Below, piece after piece: positions 53,201 through 64,000 of a DNA stretch of 64,000 nt. Position numbers and translations under genes: made by a program. Every line of letters starts with the position of its first letter. Position 1 is the stretch's first letter. Source of the DNA: Aphis gossypii (lineage: Eukaryota > Arthropoda > Insecta > Hemiptera > Aphididae); assembly GCF_020184175.1 (NCBI RefSeq), contig NC_065531.1:75300604-75364603 (forward strand). The letters run 5' to 3'. The notes under the pieces are model-generated. The model did no database searches. It was given only the letters and a program-made list of their open reading frames with translations, and was not told where the DNA came from.

Positions 53201-56200
53201 GTTATACTATTGAAGTATCGATTAAATAAATCAAATTATATTACACTATTTACTAGCAATATATATATATATTTTGTTTAAAATTGTATTTTGAGCAAAT
53301 TACAAGTACAATATTTTCCAATTAACCGCTATGGGAAGATATTATACAGTATACACTGTAGAAATTGTAGAAATGTACAACTATACGTCATGTTGTTATA
53401 AAATTCATATATATATATGTATGTAATTATCTAATATCTTTTATAATAGTACACTTATTGAAAATTAGTTACTAACAATCCACAATTCTCCCACTAACAT
53501 CGCACAATCGACATTGTAAATCTAAGGTTTAATTCTGCTTACACCCCTATAAAGTCAGGTTTACGGTACTCAATTGTACGCTGATTGAGGTACCTATAAA
53601 TAATGTCTATTCTAGTAAATAAGTTTTTAAGTTACATCACGTTTATCTAGTTATAATTTAGTATAATATATGTGTATCAAATTAGTGTGCAGTAAATTAT
53701 TACTTATTAGTTATTAGGTACACTGCATAAATGAGTTTATATATCGATTACTGGCGAGTTAAACATGGTATTAAACCTCTGCAAAACCTCGAATGGATGA
53801 CTTGTGGTGTGAATTCTGTCATTAAAGACAAAAACAATTGTTAATGAAGCTCAGGTAGGTATAAAGAGTAGGTACAAGAGTAAACGTTATAGGCATCGCC
53901 TCATAAAGCGTGAATAGTTCACTGAAGACTTTTAACTCAGCCGAAAAATTGTAGCGGAAATGAACGTTGTGTGTAGTAAAGCAAACAATTGCCAGTCTAT
54001 ATGTAATGTATTTGTTCATAAATAATATATTCTGTATAGGACTGAAGATAGTAAAAATCCTCTAAATTGAGAGCTATATAAACAGAAGAAAGTATAAATA
54101 TATACTATAGGAGATTCTTTCAGTTATAAGGCTCATAGAAAATCACTTTTTTCACATCATACACTAAATGTCGTATAATACGTTTCAATAAGTTTATTCG
54201 TTTAAATAATAGGTACTATTTTTCTTTTCTTTTTTTTTTTAACAGAATTATATTTAGAATAACTCACCACGTTACTTTTCTACCACAACATTCTTAAAAC
54301 TATAATAACTTTATCTAGTCCTATTTACATAATATTATAAGAAAATAACTTATATAATTCAACTAAATAATATCGTTCTTTTTTAATTTAATTTTTTTTT
54401 TACAAACTTTTATAAATATTTACTTAAGTTTTCATAACTTATTAGCATTTTCTAGAAATGTAGTTCCTTATTTATCCAATTTCAAATTGCATTTATATTC
54501 GTATCATAATATTATTGGGTATTTTCTTTTATAAACTTATGAAGTATAAGTCAATACCAACGTAAAGTAGAACAATAAGAAAATATTCATGGTATAAACA
54601 TCTTAAAATGAAAATGAAATATATCTAAATATATGAGTACATTGCTATACATTGTGTATTTGTGTTTAGTATATAATTATGAATATAGTGATTAAGAAAT
54701 AAACGTAATCCATTGAAATTGCTACAAGCAAAAAAGGAATAATATTTTTAATATCTAGGTAATATTTTCAAATAGTTAATCAAAAAAAAATATTTTACAT
54801 AGTTCAAACACTAAAATATTTTGAGAAAAATATTAAGAGAATTTCAACAGAATATTTTGCATTCTTTTTCAAACCCAAGGGAAATATAGATAAAACACAA
54901 TTTTATAAAATTGTTTTCTGTGATTTTTTGAGTAATCTTAGAGTATCATGATTTTTTTATTTTATCGATATATTTTGACTTTATATTCGACTTAAAATAT
55001 ATATTATATATATTACCTATATATAAATTTTAATTAATGTTAATTAATAAAAAAAAAAGTATATTAGGAGGACTTCATCCTTAGTCCTTACCACCAGATA
55101 TTTGCTTATATTATGTATAACCAAGTACGGTAAATCAACATCATAGTTTTGCCAATATTATTCAATAAAAATGAGTCAACAATAATAATTGTAATTAGAA
55201 CAATTGAGACCATAAATTTTTTAATGTATTATTCATAAATGTATTAGAATAGGTAAGTAATAACAATAATAATATATTATAGCCGAGTAAATATAATACT
55301 ATATACACTGTACATTTTATAAATATTATATATATATGTATATATGGATAATGGTCACGCTAAGTTAAGGTTGAATACATTACGAACACGTTATATCCAA
55401 GTACCTAACAAAAAAACTAAATCGTGTATCCGTATATATTTTGCATATTTTCAGTTTACCGAATTTTTTTCGATGTATAAATTTTATAAAACGTGCATTT
55501 CTGTATGGTGGTAATACGGCGTAGGTAGGTACCTAAAAAGGGAATTTACATTTTTTTTCTGTTTGACTAAAATTAAGCTATATGCACAAAGCATAATATA
55601 ACATACATAACTTACTATGAACCATGATATATGATACAGAATGATATATCTAACATGCTACATATTTTTTTCTTGGACAATTTTCATGTATTAGATGATT
55701 TTTTTTTTAAAAGGCCTCGTACTTGGTTATTATAATAGCCGGTTTTTAGAATAAAAATTAAAAAATAGGTGTTTGGCTAATAAAATACACATCTAATTTA
55801 ATAAAAACACATATTTTGTGTCAGAATATTTAGTGATTTATATTTTTAATACCTATGTAAATCATTTACGTTCTTCAAATTTATAATTATTCTTTATTTG
55901 TTTAAATAATACCTAGGTACTCATAATTTTTATATTTTTGTGTTTTTTATTGTATCAAAGAGGTGATTAATCAATACTAAAAACTAAATAATATTATATA
56001 CAAAAAATATTTGGAAATAAATATTTCATTTTATGTTATAACATACCAAGATAAAAAAAAAAGTGATACTCAAATAATCTTAAAATATATGTTTATATAC
56101 ATTATACATAATATATAATATAACTCAGAAATGTGTACATTAAAAATATGTTGAACATTTTTGGAGAATTTTTCCTAGAACGTTGTAATACACAGACCAT

Positions 56201-57497
56201 GTTATTTTTATCATATATTTTGCTGTAATAGTGCAGATATTTCTTATAAGTAATAATTACCTAACTAATTTATGGACAATTGATTATAATGTTTACACGA
56301 CATTGACGAAATAGGTCAGCCAAATCCTCTCTCTTCATACTTGTTACATTTGTATATTATTATCATAAATCGTAATGTAGGCACTAGCTCAAGTGTTTCG
56401 TATGCTTAAATTAATCAATCCTTCATGGTTTGAACACATTGATTATGTAGTATTATAGTTTGAATTATTTTTTTTTTTATAACTCATCTTACCTAATATT
56501 TAGGTGTCGATAGGTAGGTACATAAATAGTTATTATAATTTATAATAAATATTGAGTACTAGATGTTTAACACAATATTATGATTCAATACGTAGATAGT
56601 GGATACATAATACCAATGGATATTACCTACATGTTTTATTTTTTTATTATTCTATTATAGTTGACATTTTCTATATTTTTTTATGATATCAAACTAATCG
56701 TTGACAATCTTTACATATGGTATATTAGTATTATCAACTATTATTTATTTTAAATATACATTTAAAGGTACATAATAAGTAGATAATAATTAAAGGAATT
56801 CATATAAAAACATTTATAAACATTTTTTTAAATATATATATATATATAAATTTAAGTAGTAAATAATTATAACATTAAACTGAAATGAAAAAACACAATA
56901 TTATTCATGTGGCATATAAGTAGAACTTAACATAACTATAAAAAATATTTTTGAATAAAATTTATAATTGGATACAAACGTAATATTAAAACGTACTGAA
57001 ACCCTGAGAGTTTGGTTCCTCTTTAAACATTAAATTTATATTTTCTTACATATAATATAGGTATATAATATCATTTAAAAACCAATATAAATATATATAT
57101 TTTTTTTAATGTTTAGAAGCTATCAAAATGTATAGTAAATACTAAATAGTATACGAATAATAAAAATAAAAGCCACTGGCCTTAGTAAATTAATTTTTAA
57201 GTTTATACAAAAAAATAAATATATATTTCCTAATTAATAATTAGTAAATGAGCATTGAGCAACCATTTCAATCGACAAAATCATATTAATATTATCGTAT
57301 AAATCACGTCATAAAAAATGTATAGTGAATAATGATTAAAAAACTAAAATAACTATTCAGTCAATGATACTGATACATAAATAGTCTAAAATAGTAATAT
57401 TGCCGACCAGTATCCTTTACGTAGTATATCTGTGTCTTTTATCGTATTATTATTTTTTAATTATACGCCAATACAGTTAAACTTCATTAAATAATAC

Positions 57498-57816
57498 TCA
57501 GATATTATTGTCTAATTTTATGTCAGTTTCAATTTTATCCTTCTTCGGATTATTAGGAGTAACCCGAGTTAATTGTTTAAACTGCCCGTGCATAATCGTT
57601 GTAAATGATTTTGGCGTTAGGTCCAAACCAAATTCTTTACACGTATCCTCGTAAGTTTCTTTTAAAAGTGGTATTAAACTATGATCTAAAGCTGGGAACA
57701 AATGGTGTAATGTATGATCGCCAAATGTAGCTATTGTTAAAAATATATTATTGATAGGTTCGCTTCGTTCTGCGCTGGTTATCGTTTGATGTATTCCCCA
57801 ATCGATGCATTCATCA
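57498..57816 (-). CDS. Cyt-b5-r: Cyt-b5-r exon 5 (third His box HTLHH, stop)
   Basis: The acceptor is a long T tract ending CTAG. The exon codes residues 332-437 including FGDHTLHHLFPALDH, and ends with TGA at 57500-57498. The preceding intron is 898 bp. Confidence 0.93.
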
Positions 57817-60287
57817 CTAGAAAAAAAAACAAAACAATATTGGTATTAAGATAAAGTAAATTTTAGTTGAGGAAATAGTGCGATGTTAATTAATTCAACT
57901 TCTGATACTATTACTATTATAGGCAGGTATCGAAAAATAAAATAAATTACGACATTCCAGCAATGACAAAAAAATAACGAAGGCATTATGATTTTTATTT
58001 TGTATTTTAATGTAATGGTGGTATCATTAATAGAAGAAATAAAAAACGTTCATAATCATTAAAAAAACAATATAGTTATTGTAATATTGTTTGTAGTTTT
58101 GTACTCTAGTTTCTTGGTATCCTTTAAACATTACGAAATATCATTAGTTATACAATAGTTTGTTACCTATATAAAAGTTAAATTCAGTCAATTTATTAAA
58201 AGACGTTTTTAAATCAAAAACGCCTACTGAATAATAATAAAATATAGGTAATTATGCGTAAGAGTAATTATAGATTAGGTTGTTGATGAAAACATTAACA
58301 AAATATATTATAACTACAACTAAATTAATAATACTTTATGCATCATAACGAATTAAAATGATTTTCAGATTGCAATAATGATTATACATAACATTGTAAT
58401 GAAATAAGTCAGAAATATTTTTTAATGTTTGGATACTATACAATCAAATATAAAGAGTAATGATATACCTCAATATATTACAATTATTTATCTATAACTA
58501 AACAAGTACCCATGTCGAGTATGTTTAATCCTCAATAGATAAAATGTTTAAATGCCTTAAGTTCTTTACATATTTATACTTTATTATTTTATTATTTCAA
58601 ATTGTAACTTAACTAAATTGTCATAGTTTCTTATAATGTATCATACATTTCTTCCCGCATGAACTTATCTAATAACTTTAATTATAAAGAATAAAGATAT
58701 ATTTTTTTTTTTACTTGACATAGTCTCCATCGTGAAAATTGTCAGGAAAATGATGAGAAGCACTAAACCCGATGAATGTAAACATAAAACTACTTGTCAT
58801 AACTATGACAAACCACGCGACAATTATAGAAATTATGGTCATTTGACCACAAAACATCAATATTGCAGGTATAACAAACATAAGAAGATCAGCTTTGTCA
58901 TTATTGCACTTGAAAGTTCTAAAACAATATTTATATAGGTATAATGATAATTAATTTGTAATATAATTAAATTATTTATGTACGACATAAAATACCTAAT
59001 GACCAATTGTCCAGGTATAATAAAAGGGTAAATAATGGGCGTAAGATAAGGGAATAAACGAACAGTAAATGGTTTATCTTCAGTCGGAAACCAATGGATA
59101 AACGGATGCAACAGTGACATCTCTAAGTCTTGTACAGTGTTTGTGTATATATGATGACTGAGTACATGTGATATTCTCCATTCACTATAGATAAAAAAAA
59201 TATTACATAACGTTAACAATTGTTTGGTTTTATAAGTTGTAAATTAAAATGATAAAAAATATATTGTACAACTCACCGCACAGATAAAAGAACCAATTGC
59301 ACGTAATACATCCTCCAGTTATCCTTAAGGTGAGTGAAATTGTGGGCAGCAACGGTTCCTAGTGCCAAAATAATGCCAGTCAGAAGTGCTAAGAAAACGT
59401 TTTCCGTTCGAGCCACTCCGACGCACAAGGCCAGTGCAAAGAGAAAATAAGTGTCGACGACAAGCATGGACTTTATATGGTAACTATTGCTGTCCACAAA
59501 AGACAACTTCTTTGCGACTCTAGACTTTAACACGTTGTAAAATCCGTCAGGCTTAAACGTGAAAGGCGATTTCCTAGGTGACTTTGCATTTCGTACATAG
59601 AATTTGTGCATCATCGCCGTTGCAGCTTTGCCATTTATATGGGATGATTCAAATAACTCTGTGATATCAGTACCCTATAATATGCATAATATTTTGATAT
59701 AACTATTTTATCATTTAACATTCAAAAGGCAGAAATTATGTTTATCGATAAATTATTCTTACTTCGTCATCACGAATTTTCTTTAATTAAATTATAACCA
59801 TCAATAGGTATGTTTTTTTGTGTTTATATAACATTATCGAATAGTATATTATATTTTTATAATAATAAACATAAAAAAATTACATAAGATTAGGGAAAAT
59901 ATTCACTGATTTTAATGTGTTTCAAAAATATTAAATTAAAGTTGGTATTTTTTTTTTTTTAATATAATTGCTTTTGAAGTGCTTATTATTATTCATTTAT
60001 ATTATTATATTATATAATTAGATATTATTTTCATTCATACAATTATACTTGAAATGTACATTTTTAAGTAGAAAGGTACCTACTTTAGTAATTTCCAACC
60101 ACTGTGATCCTCCGGGGTGCTTGTGAATCCATTGTTCAAGATCATACAACCCATCGTGAATTCTCCACAACTCGTCTGCGCCGTCTTCCATTCGCCGTGC
60201 TCCAATCCAATCGTCAGCCGATTTTATATTTTTATCCGTGCTCAATATACCACTCCATACGGGCCAACTGCTAGTTCTCGGCGCCAT
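57498..60287 (-). CDS. Cyt-b5-r: Cytochrome b5-related protein, fatty acid desaturase family, five exons, complete
   Basis: Spliced coding sequence of 1314 nt, 437 residues, joined from exons 60287-60084, 59674-59277, 59184-58996, 58918-58715 and 57816-57498; all introns are GT-AG and all phases agree. Residues 1-90 form a cytochrome b5-like heme domain with HPGG at 57-60 and a candidate second heme ligand, His80. The desaturase domain follows with three His boxes: HNFTH (179-183), HVLSHH (207-212) and HTLHH (366-370), plus an extra HH/H cluster (SHHFPDNFH, 318-326). Hydrophobic membrane segments lie near 137-156, 161-178, 243-262 and 275-315. The third box begins with His rather than the Gln of front-end delta-5/6 desaturases, which favours the insect cytochrome b5-related family, and the length is about what I recall for that family. 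Expected role: ER membrane di-iron lipid enzyme; the substrate is not known to me. The start ATG has A at -3 and G at +4. A possible polyadenylation signal ATTAAA lies at 57456-57461 (minus strand). Confidence 0.93.
58715..58918 (-). CDS. Cyt-b5-r: Cyt-b5-r exon 4 (membrane segments, HH...H cluster)
   Basis: The acceptor is TATTGTTTTAG. The exon codes a roughly 40-residue hydrophobic stretch followed by SASHHFPDNFHDGDYV, typical of the part of this family before the third His box. It ends in phase 2 at AA|GTAAAA. The preceding intron is only 77 bp. Confidence 0.9.
58996..59184 (-). CDS. Cyt-b5-r: Cyt-b5-r exon 3 (second His box HVLSHH)
   Basis: The acceptor is a T-rich tract ending CTATAG. 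The first base completes an Arg codon, then EWRISHVLSHHIYTN follows. It ends in phase 2 at AG|GTATTT. The intron between exons 2 and 3 is 92 bp. Confidence 0.92.
59277..59674 (-). CDS. Cyt-b5-r: Cyt-b5-r exon 2 (end of b5 domain, first His box)
   Basis: Begins GTDITELFESSH, which continues the b5 fold directly from ...EITK of exon 1. It carries two membrane segments and the HNFTH box. It ends in phase 2 at a consensus donor, CG|GTGAGT. Confidence 0.92.
60084..60287 (-). CDS. Cyt-b5-r: Cyt-b5-r exon 1 (cytochrome b5 domain, HPGG)
   Basis: Codes residues 1-68, ending ...WLEITK at phase 0; donor GTAGGT. The heme-binding HPGG lies in this exon. The 409-bp intron that follows ends TTATAG before exon 2. 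Confidence 0.9.
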
Positions 60288-63200
60288 AATTTAATATCTA
60301 ACTGTTTATTATAATAAGTTCGAAAAGTGTAAATAAATAATAACAATTTACGGTGTTAATTAAACTCAATTTTTAGTTCACGGTCGGGAATGAAAATTAT
60401 AATTGTATATTATATAATCGTGTGAGGATGATTTAGGTACCTTGTAGAAGTATATTAAATGAATTCTCACAAAAATCGTATTTATTAATGACCTTAATAT
60501 AACACACCAAGGATGGTTAATTTACAACGAAATCCAGTCACTTATCTCTGACACTGTCTAGACCTGCTCGAGGTTTTACGTCGCTATAACATACACGATT
60601 TTACTCAGTAAGGATCAGCATATTATATTTATTTTCCTTTTCGTATTTTTGTAAATTGACAGCAACACCGTACCTTGTACCCATACGTTAATATAGTAAC
60701 TCAATTTATAATATATATTTCGTGGTAAAGATTCTGAGTTAACAAAACAGTTATAAGAAGGTATACCTGTTAGCTTTACAATCAAGTAGTTTATTGTTTT
60801 TCGGATTTTATATTTGGAAATATGTAGCAATATGAAAGTATAAAATTAAAAGATTATACCTAATCCAAAAAGAAATAAAATATAATATTTTGGTTTTTAG
60901 TAGAAAAAATATTTTTTTTTTTAAATTTTGCAAAAGCCTGTAAGGGACATCATTCAAAGTTTGAAATGTTGTGCAACTTATTATTCAATTTACGAATGCG
61001 AAAGTGAACTATTAATCATTTTCCCTAACGACTGAGTTAACTAATATTTTTGAACTGCGTATAGACTACAGATTACTATCTCTTAATCTATCAAGTAGAA
61101 GATAATTTAAGCTATGTTCATCAGTCAATCGTGAACATGGTTACAATTAACTAATGTTATTTGTTATAAAAACATTTTTTTTTCTTTTATACTTATATAA
61201 TATTTAATCACTGTATTTAATATTATAATTTTTATAATTTATATTAAATAAATAAAATGTTCCACATAATATATTTCATACATTTTATACTATAAAATCG
61301 TTTGTATTTTACCTATGATGGTCGGTAAAAAACTATGAAAAAAAATAATAAATAAATAACATTATATACATATACGGTATACCTCGATATATATATATAT
61401 TTCAAAAAGTGCATTTTATTACTCATCATTGATAAAAATATTAACTGGTTTGATTAAAGTACAGTTTACTTAATTGTTATTGTTGAATACCTGAATATAT
61501 ACATCATGCGTGGTTATCTATACATTATTATATTATATTGGTTGCTTGTTGTATACATTTGAAAAAAAAAAAACAATCTAAGTTACACTTAATAAAAATA
61601 ATCATAATTTGTTAAATTTTCTTAGAATAGCTATAAAAGAAATGTCAACTAAAATTGAACATTAAAACAGCAATAGGTTTTTTTTCCCTGCACAGTGAAA
61701 TGTTTCCGATGGTGTTTTCAGTATATTTTTTTCCATTGGATTTTCAGTATAATTAGTATTTCGTAGATTTATTATTCAGATACATTATGTATTATGTATT
61801 ATTATTATTATTATTTAACGATACGATGTCAATTTCAACATAATAATGCATTGATTATCTATTGGCTATATTGATTATATTTATACATAATTGTATAGAA
61901 TCATCCGTTGCGGAGTACAGAAAGAACGAGTAGGTAACTATTATAACTTTTAAGTTGACATGATCTAATGATTAGGTAGATATCTATCTAGCTAACGAAC
62001 AGCATAAACCTATTGTTTTAATTTGATTGGATATACTACTGATATGTGTTATAAATTTATAATTAACATAACATTGATAAGGGATATTGTATTTTTTGTT
62101 CATATACAAACTACAAAAATTAACTTTGGTACCTTAGATAATACCTTCAGGTAACCTTAGGTACCTACTAAAAAATAAGTATTACACAGGTGAGGTAAAA
62201 ATATAATATAGATTCTTACAATGATTATTACAGTTATTGTGTTTATGTACTTATCTACAGAAAAAAAAGAAAAAACTTGTGTTATTTTTACCTGAGACTG
62301 TAGAACAGTGCAAAACCAAATACCTAAAAAAATCGTAATGAATACAATCCAGCTATAGAAAAAACGACTTGAACTATTTTAATGTATTATATTGTAAAAT
62401 TAAATTAAAACTAATTATTACGTACTAGGTTGTTAATGCACCCATTTTATAATAATTAGGTATCAATATTATCATCTAATCAACTTTTAAGGTTACCTAC
62501 TTATGTGTATTATAGAATATAGATATCTATAATATTGTTAATTATGTATTATACGTTTATTATATATCGGTATATAACATTGGGTTATTAATATTAACAT
62601 AACGAATAGTCAAATTATATGGTATAGCTAACGTTACCAAATGTTTTATCAATCATTATAATATTTATAACATATGTTTTTCAAGAAAACTTTCTTACTG
62701 ACAGCACGGCCTTGTTGTATTAAGTACCTACCTGACACTAGTACTACTACTTCCGAAGTATATGGGTTTAGGTAACTAATTTGTGATTTAAGATACGGAT
62801 ACTAAACAAATATATGCATTTTATATCCTCATTCGACATTCAAATTTCATTCACTTATTTGCATATTGTATACAGTACTACTACCTACTTATATAATAAA
62901 CGTTAGGTAAATAAGTCCAATTATAAAGTATTGGATATCACATCATTAAATACCAACCTGTCTTACTTATTATATTTTATTTTTAATGTCCATGAGTTTC
63001 ATCCAACCTATTACACAAAATATTATAAATTAAAATAATTAATATTTTATTATTTTTTTTTTATTTTTTTATTATTATTTTTTTTTATTTTTAAGTATTT
63101 ATATTTTAGTACCGAATCATAGTCAAATATAATTATATAAATATTCATTGCACTGTTAAATAATATAAATAACCATAGTCCTATAATTATCTAAGGTAGA

Positions 63201-64000
63201 CGCACGTTTTTGGTGTAGCAGGTCAGCTAGATGCTTTCTATAACAATATTAATGTTATACGTATCTACTCAAGCTAAGTTTTCAAGGTAAACCACAAATA
63301 CCAAGTATACTTAGTAGATCCAACAAAAATTAAATTCAATGTCAATTGAGTATAATCAAAACAACAAATTAAAAATATTGTACCGTTTAAAATCTAAATA
63401 ATATACGAGTGTAATTTACTATATTTAGGTATTGATAAAGTGATAAAAAAATAATTGTATGAAAATAAAAATAACTTTTAGAATATAAATTTAAATAGAT
63501 ACTTATTACTCTAGCGTTAAAACAATTATTGTTAAAGGTATATACTTTTATTTCAGTTACTCATTCATCTGTAGTTAATATTATGGTAAACATAGGTATT
63601 ACAATAATCCAAAGCTAATAGATATGGGAAATTATAATGTAGGTATAGATTCATAGAACATACTAGGTGTTGTGTATTCGTGTTAAAAAACCAGTCAAAA
63701 CAAATATTATTAAATTGTTATAAAAAAAAATAATAATAATAATAATAATAGTCTACACTCAAAGTCTATACACAAATAAAAATGTTAGCAATGATTGAGT
63801 GTCTGGACCAAGTACCTATGTGATTCAAGATACATCAAAAAAGAACTAGTTTAAATCGAATGCAACAAAATTATATACCTACCTAATATTGTATTTAAAA
63901 AATAATTATAATGACAATCTAATAATTTGCTTGAAATCATTTTAAGCAACGCTGGAAAGTTGTCTAGATTTTATTTAACAAAAATTTATAACTTTAATCT
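60288..64000. other. AT-rich 5' flank of Cyt-b5-r and beyond, no gene established
   Basis: The first 100-150 bases should hold the Cyt-b5-r promoter and 5' UTR; no clear TATA/initiator pair was found. A moderately GC-rich patch lies at 60530-60700. A short exon-like segment lies on the minus strand at 62292-62352 (see findings). The rest is AT-rich with simple repeats. Confidence 0.4.
63726..63750. repeat. (AAT)n microsatellite after a poly-A run
   Basis: Nine A residues followed by seven AAT units. It could be a retroelement tail, but nothing recognisable precedes it. Confidence 0.75.

Larger units (their letters stand above)
44871..57497. other. AT-rich noncoding DNA with GC-richer islands at about 48.4-48.6 and 52.25-52.65 kb
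   Basis: No gene could be established. It contains the palindromes at 45.0 and 50.2 kb and simple repeats. The island at 52.25-52.65 kb (GCGTCGGGCGCGCTTTTATC) lacks a coding frame and is a candidate regulatory element. An open frame at 49692-49943 is discussed under findings. Confidence 0.4.

Noticed and set aside
53822..54019. 65-codon minus-strand frame starting MNKYITYRLAIV
   Set aside because: Moderately mixed composition, but no motif, no splice support and no conserved pattern recognised.
59018..60314. Plus-strand frames within the Cyt-b5-r exons
   Set aside because: Shadows of the minus-strand exons, whose His boxes and splice phases are decisive.
1..64000. tRNA, rRNA, CRISPR or viral genes
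   Set aside because: No tRNA T-arm (GGTTCGANTCC) with acceptor-stem pairing, no rRNA core sequence, no spaced direct repeats, and no recognisable viral proteins were seen. The only reverse-transcriptase trace is the LINE at 25.3 kb.

Overview
The window looks like a stretch of an aphid (Hemiptera: Aphididae) nuclear genome. The sequence is extremely AT-rich, with long stretches that do not code, spliced genes with GT-AG introns, and many remnants of eukaryotic transposons (non-LTR retrotransposon 3' ends, a hAT-type MITE and a pogo/Tigger-type MITE). The motif TAGGTACCTA recurs, which I associate with aphid DNA. Nothing prokaryotic (operon, Shine-Dalgarno site, CRISPR) is present. The species assignment is inference; no marker gene was compared.

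Layout. 1-16.5 kb: AT-rich DNA with no convincing gene, carrying repeats, a strand-asymmetric block at about 11.2-12.2 kb and a strong GC-rich hairpin inside it (about 11.80-11.87 kb). 16.5-17.5 kb: a GC- and CpG-richer island without a long open frame, probably a promoter/5' UTR region, followed at 17.82 kb by a tiny exon-like segment with an ATG. 20.0-24.8 kb (+): a two-exon gene for an uncharacterised secreted protein with a Lys/Leu-rich hydrophobic block; its second exon carries an apparent one-base frameshift. A MITE sits in its intron. 25.3-26.1 kb (+): a dead 5'-truncated Jockey-type LINE. 27.08-27.29 kb (+): a candidate terminal exon ending in an acidic Asp/Glu tail. 28-57 kb: AT-rich intergenic or intronic DNA with several transposon fragments, simple repeats and a few GC-richer islands without ORFs. 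57.5-60.3 kb (-): a complete five-exon gene for a cytochrome b5-related fatty-acid-desaturase-like protein (Cyt-b5-r), whose exon junctions can all be placed in frame. 60.3-64 kb: AT-rich DNA with one or two exon-like fragments on the minus strand that I cannot assign.

The two main genes have no obvious functional link: one is a putative secreted or cuticle-type protein of unknown role, the other an ER membrane lipid enzyme. They are convergent, about 33 kb apart. No novel multi-gene system is visible. The items most worth checking are the frameshifted secreted-protein gene with two possible 3' ends, the 11.8 kb hairpin, the microexon-like fragments, and the excess of the palindrome GGTACC in this AT-rich DNA.
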